Below are positions 1-5,065 of a stretch of DNA of 7,617 nucleotides, one piece after another (positions within the stretch are counted from its first letter, which is position 1; every line of letters begins with the position of its first letter). The DNA comes from Anaerolineales bacterium (GTDB lineage: Bacteria > Chloroflexota > Anaerolineae > Anaerolineales > Villigracilaceae). The translations under genes were made by a program, and so were the position numbers. Below the pieces are notes generated by a model that was given only the letters and a program-made list of their open reading frames with translations, ran no database searches and was not told the DNA's origin. The stretch lies in contig JADGQD010000094.1 of NCBI GenBank assembly GCA_017882065.1, positions 1-7,617 on the forward strand, written 5' to 3'.

Positions 1-917
1 CAAAACGAACAAAGGCCCGGGGCGGAAGTCGGCTGTCCGCAGTTGGGACAGAGGTGCAGTTCGGCCTGGATTTCTTCGCGCTCGGCAAATAGTCCGGATT
101 TGCGGGCTTCGAGGAAGGACAGGTAAAAAGACTGTTTCGCCCCGGGGCGGTCACTTTCCAGTCTGTTGAGCAATTGTTTGTAATAAATCGAGGTCGAGCC
201 GAAGGAAAACGGGCACTCGTCGTAAATGTACTCGATGCCGCGCAACAGGGCGTAGGCCAGCATCTCGCGCTCGTAGATGCGGCAGAGCGGCTTGACTTTG
301 CGCGCCAAGCCCGGGGTCCCCGGAAGCACCGGCCCCTGGCGGAGCAGGTACTCGCCCGCCCAGGTCAGGGTATTTCCGAAGAGGACCGCAGCCTCGTCGT
401 CGAGATTGTGACCGGTCGCCAGCACATCATAGCCAAAGTCACGTGCGATGCGGTTCATCACGTGACGTTTGACCAGCCCGCAGACCGAGCACGGCTTGCC
501 CCGCCCTCGATGGGATTTGAGGGCAAATTGCGGGATGGTTGCGCCGTATTCCTTTTGTACATCCACAATGTGCAATTTCAGGCTGCGCTCGGCGGCGAAC
601 TTCTCGGTCAGGCGCTGCGACTCAGAGGAATAGCTGAGACCTTCCCCTATCGGGGCCCTTTGGTCATCAATACCGAGACAGATGTACAAACCATCGGCTT
701 GAACACCCAGGCGCTGAAGGATGTCCCAGAGCGAAAGCGAGTCCTTGCCGCCAGAAACGGCAACGAGAACTTTTTCTTCGCGCGTGAACATCTTATACTT
801 CTCGATGAAGCGCTCGGTTTGTTCCGGAATCCATTCGAGGAAATGGTCTTTGCACAGCGCCAGTTTATGCTGGCGCATGTTGACCACGGCTTTTTGGCCG
901 CAAACCCGGCACTTCAT
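1..917 (-). CDS. ttuA: TtuA/TtcA-type tRNA 2-thiolation enzyme (adenine nucleotide alpha-hydrolase family), 3' end cut by the window
   Basis: Probable tRNA-uridine 2-sulfurtransferase, which activates the target uridine with ATP and inserts sulfur taken from a carrier protein. I read 305 residues by translating the minus strand from ATG 915-917; no stop occurs before the edge. Visible in order: an N-terminal zinc-binding set C3-C6-C22-H25, the PP-loop SGGKDS at 55-60, a PCSVCG motif (C143, C146) and C235 in DECP, which together match the three cysteines holding the Fe-S cluster in TtuA, then TGHNLDDE at 168-175. A C-terminal zinc ribbon has C290, C293 and C303, and the cut last codon begins TG, consistent with a fourth Cys at 306. 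Thermus TtuA is only slightly longer, so few residues should be missing. It starts directly after the stop of the TtuB-like gene. TtuA is preferred over TtcA because of the terminal zinc ribbons and this neighbour; exact tRNA position is inferred. Confidence 0.88.
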   Translation of the reverse strand, partial: MKCRVCGQKAVVNMRQHKLALCKDHFLEWIPEQTERFIEKYKMFTREEKVLVAVSGGKDSLSLWDILQRLGVQADGLYICLGIDDQRAPIGEGLSYSSESQRLTEKFAAERSLKLHIVDVQKEYGATIPQFALKSHRGRGKPCSVCGLVKRHVMNRIARDFGYDVLATGHNLDDEAAVLFGNTLTWAGEYLLRQGPVLPGTPGLARKVKPLCRIYEREMLAYALLRGIEYIYDECPFSFGSTSIYYKQLLNRLESDRPGAKQSFYLSFLEARKSGLFAEREEIQAELHLCPNCGQPTSAPGLCSF

Positions 918-1109
918 CTAGCCTCCGGAAATCGCGGCGATGAGTTTGATGACATCACCATCTTTCAAAATCTCATCCTCGGTAATCAACTCGCCGTCCC
1001 GCGTGCAAAGTACGCCTTCCGGCAGGATGTTGTTTTTCTTGAGCGCGTCCAGCAGGGTCATGCCGGGACGGACTTCATATTCTTGTTTACGTAAGATGAG
1101 TTTGACCAT
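918..1109 (-). CDS. ttuB: TtuB-like ubiquitin-fold sulfur carrier (MoaD/ThiS superfamily)
   Basis: A 63-residue protein with the size and hallmarks of a beta-grasp sulfur carrier. It has an N-terminal strand (VKLILRKQEYEV), a helix (MTLLDALKKNN), the DGELITEDEILKDGD segment typical of ThiS/MoaD/SAMP proteins, and a C-terminal SGG. In this family the terminal glycine is adenylated by an E1-like enzyme and converted to a thiocarboxylate that donates sulfur. The E1-like partner is not in the window. I chose ATG 1107-1109 because a GGAG lies 5 bases upstream; an in-frame GTG at 1113-1115 would overlap that site. Its position immediately before a TtuA-type thiolase points to tRNA 2-thiouridine synthesis rather than molybdopterin or thiamine synthesis. 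A dual role, or protein conjugation as reported for TtuB in Thermus, cannot be excluded. Confidence 0.85.
   Translation of the reverse strand: MVKLILRKQEYEVRPGMTLLDALKKNNILPEGVLCTRDGELITEDEILKDGDVIKLIAAISGG
922..926 (-). promoter_or_regulatory. Ribosome binding site of ttuA inside the ttuB 3' end
   Basis: GGAGG on the minus strand lies 4 bases before the ttuA ATG. The same bases form the GGA GGC codons for the C-terminal Gly-Gly of the upstream gene. With the stop TAG and the ATG directly adjacent, this suggests translational coupling of carrier and enzyme. Confidence 0.75.
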
Positions 1110-1114
1110 GAGCA

Positions 1115-1118
1115 CTCC
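1115..1118 (-). promoter_or_regulatory. Ribosome binding site of ttuB
   Basis: GGAG on the minus strand, 5 bases before ATG 1107-1109. It decides the start in favour of this ATG over the in-frame GTG two codons upstream. Confidence 0.65.
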
Positions 1119-1147
1119 GGGGCGCGAATTTTACCACGCCTGGATGG

Positions 1148-1153
1148 ATTATA
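1148..1153 (-). promoter_or_regulatory. Candidate -10 element for ttuB-ttuA
   Basis: A perfect TATAAT on the minus strand, 38 bases upstream of the ttuB ATG, would give a leader of about 30 bases. I see no convincing -35 at 16-18 bp. A second possible -10, TGGTAAAAT, is nearer (TAAAAT at 1128-1133) but leaves too short a leader for a free ribosome binding site. Confidence 0.45.
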
Positions 1154-1167
1154 CACTTTCAAATCAA

Positions 1168-1189
1168 CCGCCACCGTCTCCGGAGGCGG
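1168..1189 (-). terminator. Possible weak terminator after the acyltransferase gene
   Basis: CCGCC and GGCGG arms flank a 12-base GC-rich loop downstream of the acyltransferase stop and just upstream of the ttuB promoter. On the minus strand it is followed by only a broken T run (TTGATTTG). The stem is short, so this is a weak call. The rest of the 126-base gap shows nothing else. Confidence 0.25.
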
Positions 1190-1235
1190 AATCAAAATCT
1201 TGGGTCTTAGGGAATTCCGGTGATAGAGGGAAGGA

Positions 1236-1907
1236 TCAGGAAAAGCGCAAGTATTTTGGCGGGGACTTACAATTCGCGTATTCGCCGCGATGGTCTTCCG
1301 GCATCAGCGCCGCAATCTGAGACATGATCTCGTCTGCCATCGCCTGGCGAATCTCCCCATTCATTCTTTCGCCCTTCGCATCCAGGTAGAACAACTTGCC
1401 CACACGGATGTGGAAATCCGTTCGTTTGAGTTTCTTCAGGTTGCTGCCGAAGTCCTCCCCACCCCAGTGAGCCATCGGCAGGATGGGAGCGCCGGAGCGC
1501 AGCGCGATCAATACAATCCCGGGCTGAGCGAGCAACAGGCGTCCGTTATATGAGCGCGTCCCTTCGGGGGCAATGGCGAGGATATCCCCGGCCTTGAGCA
1601 CCTGCAAACAAGCGCGAATAGCCTCCAGGTCCGCTTCGCCGCGGCGGACGGGGATGGCATCCCACAGGTCAAAGAGCCAGCCTATGAATTTGCTATCCCA
1701 GGTCTCAATTTTCGCCAGTCCGATCATTTTACGCGGCTGGAGATGGACGAACAGCAGCGGGACTTCGAGCGAGCCGATGTGGTTGATAACCAGGATCAGA
1801 GGGCCGCGGGCCGGGACTTTGGGGAAGTCGCGCTTGTCAATCCGGCAGAGGATGTCCGTCCCCAGCCGGATGACAGTGTTCATGAACCAGCGAGAGATGG
1901 ATTTCAT
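1236..1907 (-). CDS. PlsC-family lysophospholipid acyltransferase (1-acyl-sn-glycerol-3-phosphate acyltransferase-like)
   Basis: A 223-residue member of the PlsC/LPLAT family, which transfers an acyl chain to lysophosphatidate to form phosphatidate at the inner membrane face. Block I is seen as NHIGSLE at 42-48, block II as IPVRRG at 85-90, block III as PEGTRS at 114-119, and block IV as APILPMA at 140-146. The catalytic pair is normally H-X4-D; here it reads H43-X4-E48, a conservative but unusual change. The N-terminal segment (about 1-22) is mildly amphipathic; no clear transmembrane helix stands out. The length is normal for short bacterial PlsC proteins. The start ATG overlaps the stop of the lipid kinase gene as ATGA, with no clear ribosome binding site of its own, so translation is probably coupled. 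The exact acyl acceptor is not shown by the sequence; lysophosphatidate is the default for the family. Confidence 0.87.
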   Translation of the reverse strand: MKSISRWFMNTVIRLGTDILCRIDKRDFPKVPARGPLILVINHIGSLEVPLLFVHLQPRKMIGLAKIETWDSKFIGWLFDLWDAIPVRRGEADLEAIRACLQVLKAGDILAIAPEGTRSYNGRLLLAQPGIVLIALRSGAPILPMAHWGGEDFGSNLKKLKRTDFHIRVGKLFYLDAKGERMNGEIRQAMADEIMSQIAALMPEDHRGEYANCKSPPKYLRFS

Positions 1908-2833
1908 GCAGGTTTCAGGGTAATAAACTCAATCTGCGCCGGAAGCAGTTCGATGGTCAGTTCCTTGCCCTCGAAGCAGACTGTCTCGCCATCGCAGTGG
2001 ACCGGGAGCGTACCATGCACCGCCGTGACCTTCACCTTGCGGGCCTGGGCCATGATCACTTCTTTTTGTGTAGACTGGGTACCCTTCATGAAGTATGGGA
2101 TGAGACCGAAAATGCGCAACTGGCTGACTGCACGGGCAATACACAGGTCGAAGCTGCCGTCGCCAGGGTCACCGTTGGGGGCGAAGAAGAAGCCGCCGCC
2201 CATGCGCCGCCCATTCATGATTGAAATCATCAGCGGGGAGATATCCATCTCTTTGTCATCGTAGGTCAGTTTGACGGCGGGTGCTTTATAGTAAATAAAG
2301 ATGGTTTCGATGGCAGCAATGAGATACAGGAGCAGGCCGCGCGTCCAGCGGATTTTGGCAGCCACGAAACCGGTGGCGGCGTCGAAACCGATACCCACGC
2401 CGTTGCCGAAGTAGCGGCCTTCGGGATAATCGCCTCCCTTGACAATGCCCACGTCAACGCGGCGGCGGTAGTTTTCGGCCAGGATTTTACATCCCGCTTC
2501 CACCCCACCAGGGATGCCCATGCCATAAGCAAAATCGTTCCCGGTGCCCACGGCGATCTGCCCCATGGCTGTTTTATCAAATCCAACCAGTCTGGCACGC
2601 ATCAGGCCGTTCAGCACCTCATTGGCAGTCCCGTCACCGCTGGCAATGATTACGATTTCAAATCCATCGCGAGCACCTTGCTCGGCCAACTCCGCGGCGT
2701 GCCAGGGACGTTCAGTCAGCACTAATTTGTAATCAATGTTGGATTTTTTCAGCTCTTCTTCCATCAACGACAGGGAACGTCCGGCAAATCCGCGTCCGGA
2801 AATAGGATTAACAATGAGCAAGGAACGGGGCAT
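1904..2833 (-). CDS. Diacylglycerol kinase-family lipid kinase (DagK/YegS/BmrU type)
   Basis: A 309-residue ATP-dependent lipid kinase, full length for the family (about 290-320). Visible motifs are NPISGRG at 9-15, the nucleotide loop SGDGT at 65-69 (usually GGDGT), NEVLNGL at 71-77, and GTGNDFA at 96-102. These are followed by GNGVGIGFDA at 143-152, APNGDPGDGSFDL at 218-230, corresponding to the PxDDGxLD motif, and HCDGE at 279-283. Members phosphorylate diacylglycerol, undecaprenol, phosphatidylglycerol or sphingoid bases; the substrate cannot be fixed from motifs. Coupling to a PlsC-type gene favours a glycerolipid role, returning diacylglycerol to phosphatidate. The ATG at 2831-2833 is preceded by a strong GAGGAG. 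The gene is divergent from the membrane-protein operon. Confidence 0.9.
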   Translation of the reverse strand: MPRSLLIVNPISGRGFAGRSLSLMEEELKKSNIDYKLVLTERPWHAAELAEQGARDGFEIVIIASGDGTANEVLNGLMRARLVGFDKTAMGQIAVGTGNDFAYGMGIPGGVEAGCKILAENYRRRVDVGIVKGGDYPEGRYFGNGVGIGFDAATGFVAAKIRWTRGLLLYLIAAIETIFIYYKAPAVKLTYDDKEMDISPLMISIMNGRRMGGGFFFAPNGDPGDGSFDLCIARAVSQLRIFGLIPYFMKGTQSTQKEVIMAQARKVKVTAVHGTLPVHCDGETVCFEGKELTIELLPAQIEFITLKPA

Positions 2834-2841
2834 GAAACACT

Positions 2842-2847
2842 CTCCTC
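2842..2847 (-). promoter_or_regulatory. Ribosome binding site of the lipid kinase gene
   Basis: GAGGAG on the minus strand, 8 bases before the ATG. It supports that start and shows that this transcript has a normal leader, unlike the divergent one. Confidence 0.75.
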
Positions 2848-2864
2848 AAAAAAAAGTATGCTGT

Positions 2865-2895
2865 ATTTTACATGTAAACCCCAGGAAAGGGGCAA
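2865..2895 (-). promoter_or_regulatory. Candidate promoter of the lipid kinase-acyltransferase operon
   Basis: On the minus strand TTGCCC (2890-2895) and TAAAAT (2865-2870) are separated by 19 bp, longer than ideal. The predicted start would leave a leader of roughly 25 bases with the ribosome binding site. The -10 overlaps the palindrome at 2867-2878. Confidence 0.35.
2867..2878. promoter_or_regulatory. Perfect 12-bp palindrome TTTACATGTAAA in the divergent promoter region
   Basis: A perfect dyad between two divergent genes. It overlaps the candidate -10 of the kinase gene and lies about 27 bp upstream of the -10 of the plus-strand operon. This is where a dimeric repressor could control both sides. 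No regulator gene is adjacent, so operator function is inference. Confidence 0.35.
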
Positions 2896-2901
2896 CGTTT
2901 C

Positions 2902-2910
2902 TGATACAAT
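2902..2910 (+). promoter_or_regulatory. Extended -10 promoter of the antiporter-like operon
   Basis: TGATACAAT fits the extended -10 pattern TGnTAnnnT with a TACAAT hexamer, which can work without a good -35; none is evident. The predicted transcription start near 2917 is about 5 bases before ATG 2922, so the mRNA would be nearly leaderless. This agrees with the absence of a Shine-Dalgarno sequence there. Confidence 0.55.
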
Positions 2911-2921
2911 TACCCCGAATT

Positions 2922-4478
2922 ATGTTTATTCTATTGCCCATCTTTTTGATGCTCCTGACCGCACTGACGCTGATGCTCTTGCGTTTTGTGCGGCCTAAAT
3001 TCAAATATCCTTGGATGGTCGCCGTCGGAGGAGCAACTCTGGCTCTCATCGGCATATTCCTCTGGCACATCCGCCTCCCCCAAAGCATTTCTCTGGCCCC
3101 CTGGCAGCCGGTGACGCTCTTCTTCTTTTCGCCCACCTGGCTGGCAGACGGGATTTCCTGGCCATATGCCCTGTCCCTGGCTGCATTAGCCGCAGCGGTT
3201 ATCTGGACCTCGGTCGTGCGCGCGGAAAACGATCCAGCTGCCTGGTCCGGGACGCTCCTGCTCACCGCGCTGGGCATCCTGGCGGTAGCCGCCGAAAATC
3301 CCCTGACGCTTATCCTGGTCTGGTCCTCGATTGACCTGACCGAATTGATCACCATGCTCCGTTCCACGGAAGGCGAGGAGCAAAATCAGGGTGTAGTGAT
3401 TGCATTCGCAGCCCGCGTGGCCGGGACCGGGCTGGTCTTATGGGCTAACCTGGTCAGCACGGCAGGCGGAATACTGATGAACTTCCGCGCCACCCCTGCC
3501 AGCGCCGGGACTTACCTATTGATCGCGGCGGGCCTGCGACTGGGCGTCTTACCCCTGCACTTACCCTATCTGAAGGAAAACGTTCTCCGGCGAGGATTCG
3601 GGACATCCCTGCGGTTGGTCTCGGCGGCGGCCAGCCTGAGCCTGCTGGCACGCATTCCGACCAATGCTTTGAAATCGTCTCTGCTGCCATATTTACTCAT
3701 CCTGGCGGCTGTCGCCGCCCTTTACGCCGGCTGGATGTGGCTGCGCGCCTCCGACGAAATCCTAGGCCGCCCGTTTTGGGTGCTGGGAATGGCCTCCTTG
3801 TCCGTCGCCGCCAGTCTGCGCGGCAATCCAACCGGGAGCATCGGCTGGGGCGTTATGCTTATCCTGGGCGGCGGGTTATTATTCCTTTTCTCGGCACGCC
3901 AGAGGAGTACCATCTGGTTGCCCCTGCTCGGTCTCTGGGGTCTTTCAGCCCTGCCGTTCTCCCCGACCGCATCCGTCTGGCAGACCGGGAACCAGAATTC
4001 CTGGTTGTTTGTGATTCCGTTCCTTCCTGCTCAAGGGTTATTGATGGCCGGGTTCATCCGGCACGCGTTCCATCCCGGAGAAACCAGCCTTGAATCGCAG
4101 GAAAGATGGACGAAGGTTCTGTACCCGACCGGGCTGTTCCTGCTTGCTGCAATTGCCATACTGCTCGGGTTGTGGGGCTGGGACGGAGCGCGCAGCCTCG
4201 GTGAGTGGTGGGCAGCCATCATCGCTAACGTACTGACTGCCGGGTTTACAGCGTTGGCGCTTACCGTCCTGGTCCGGCTGGTGCCTGCCAGCAGTTCCAA
4301 CCGGTGGACGCGTATCTTCCGCCTTGAGCGGGTGTATCACACACTGACAGCCCTTTATGATTTTTTCCGCAGGATTGCCAACATTATTACGTCATCACTG
4401 GAAGGAGAAGGCGGCTTGCTCTGGTCATTACTGCTGCTCGCGTTGATCCTCTCCGTCCTCTCCACACGAGGCCGGTAA
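2922..4478 (+). CDS. Antiporter-type membrane protein, NuoL/M/N (HyfB)-like, divergent
   Basis: A 518-residue protein with roughly 14-16 hydrophobic segments from residue 1 to 514, resembling the proton-translocating antiporter-like subunits of complex I, hydrogenase-4 and Mrp. Family-like landmarks are LADGIS at 74-79 (compare DGLS in NuoL/M), an acidic TM5 region NPLTLILVW...D138...E141, and GLRLGVLPLHLPYLK at 204-218, which matches the TM7 K...PxHxWLP motif with Arg206 near the usual lysine. A charged amphipathic stretch (about 461-495) precedes the last membrane helix (about 500-514), recalling the lateral helix region of NuoL. I chose ATG 2922 because hydrophobic sequence starts there and a promoter lies just upstream. 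The open frame extends 5' to 2736, but that part overlaps the kinase gene and is hydrophilic. The next gene starts 2 bases after the stop. Ion transport is inferred from the fold; transported ion and partners are unknown. Confidence 0.75.
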   Translation: MFILLPIFLMLLTALTLMLLRFVRPKFKYPWMVAVGGATLALIGIFLWHIRLPQSISLAPWQPVTLFFFSPTWLADGISWPYALSLAALAAAVIWTSVVRAENDPAAWSGTLLLTALGILAVAAENPLTLILVWSSIDLTELITMLRSTEGEEQNQGVVIAFAARVAGTGLVLWANLVSTAGGILMNFRATPASAGTYLLIAAGLRLGVLPLHLPYLKENVLRRGFGTSLRLVSAAASLSLLARIPTNALKSSLLPYLLILAAVAALYAGWMWLRASDEILGRPFWVLGMASLSVAASLRGNPTGSIGWGVMLILGGGLLFLFSARQRSTIWLPLLGLWGLSALPFSPTASVWQTGNQNSWLFVIPFLPAQGLLMAGFIRHAFHPGETSLESQERWTKVLYPTGLFLLAAIAILLGLWGWDGARSLGEWWAAIIANVLTAGFTALALTVLVRLVPASSSNRWTRIFRLERVYHTLTALYDFFRRIANIITSSLEGEGGLLWSLLLLALILSVLSTRGR

Positions 4479-4480
4479 TC

Positions 4481-5065
4481 ATGTTTACAATTCTAAATTG
4501 GTTCGCCCTTCTTATTGCGTTGGTCACATCCGTCGGTCTTCTGCTTCACCGGGACTGGCGCTGGGGTATTGGTTTGCTGGCAATTCAATATTTGAGCATT
4601 TTCTGGCTGGTCCAAACCCATTGGCCTGTCTCAATGGCCGCCTCCAAACTGGTCACTGGCTGGATGGCCTGCGCAGTTCTCGGCATCGCACAACTTAACA
4701 CAGATCCCGCGGAAGAGACTGAGGTATCCTGGCCTCAGGGGCGATTATTTCGCCTTTTTACCGCCGGGATACTCATAGCCGCCACCTTTGCACTATCCTT
4801 GCGCGCCTCCGGATGGTTGGGACTCGGCCTGCCGATCGCGTGGGGCAGCCTGCTCCTGATTGGAATGGGATTACTTCAACTCGGAATCAGCGCGCAGCCT
4901 TTCCGGGTGATCCTTGGCCTGTTGACGGTCCTGGCTGGATTCGAGATCCTATACGCCGCGGTGGAAAGTTCCACCCTCGTCGCTGCCTTGTTGTCCACCA
5001 TCAATCTTGGTCTGGCATTAACCGGCGCCTACTTCCTGAATATGCCCCAGGAGGAAAATCAATGA
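4481..5065 (+). CDS. Small membrane protein with NuoK/HyfE-like C-terminal half
   Basis: A 194-residue protein with about seven membrane helices (near 5-22, 27-45, 54-72, 92-108, 114-134, 141-159, 163-186). The C-terminal part resembles NuoK/HyfE/MnhC proteins: GLLTVLAGFEILYAAVESS at 146-164 keeps the G-x-E pattern of NuoK with Glu155, plus a second acidic residue, Glu162, followed by a helix rich in Leu, Asn and Ala. The length is close to HyfE (about 216) rather than NuoK (about 100), consistent with a HyfE-like duplicated or extended form. The start ATG lies 2 bases after the previous stop, with GAGG 9 bases upstream. Its place between two antiporter-type genes matches the order B-E-F of hydrogenase-4. 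Homology is judged by pattern only and is less certain than for its neighbours. Confidence 0.65.
   Translation: MFTILNWFALLIALVTSVGLLLHRDWRWGIGLLAIQYLSIFWLVQTHWPVSMAASKLVTGWMACAVLGIAQLNTDPAEETEVSWPQGRLFRLFTAGILIAATFALSLRASGWLGLGLPIAWGSLLLIGMGLLQLGISAQPFRVILGLLTVLAGFEILYAAVESSTLVAALLSTINLGLALTGAYFLNMPQEENQ
5049..5054 (+). promoter_or_regulatory. Strong ribosome binding site of the third membrane gene
   Basis: AGGAGG sits 7 bases before ATG 5062, inside the end of the preceding gene. It decides this start over the much longer open frame reaching back to 4813. Confidence 0.8.

Noticed and set aside
174..1094. Plus-strand open frame of 306 codons
   Set aside because: It lies antisense to the well-supported thiolase and sulfur-carrier genes and its translation has no recognisable motif; it is a shadow of their codon bias.
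918..1109. MoaD or ThiS proper
   Set aside because: No molybdopterin or thiamine gene is adjacent, whereas a TtuA-type thiolase follows immediately; a dual role is still possible.
1211..1218. GGAATTCC palindrome as an operator
   Set aside because: An 8-bp palindrome of this kind is common by chance and is not placed at a promoter.
2736..2921. Upstream extension of the first membrane protein to 2736
   Set aside because: It overlaps the lipid kinase gene by about 100 bases, is hydrophilic, and lies upstream of the extended -10 promoter.
4813..5061. Upstream extension of the third membrane protein to 4813
   Set aside because: It overlaps the second membrane gene, lacks hydrophobic character, and a strong AGGAGG directs translation to ATG 5062.
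2922..5065. DabA/DabB-type inorganic carbon transporter
   Set aside because: That system needs a large soluble DabA protein with zinc-site motifs next to a NuoL-like protein; no such gene is present.
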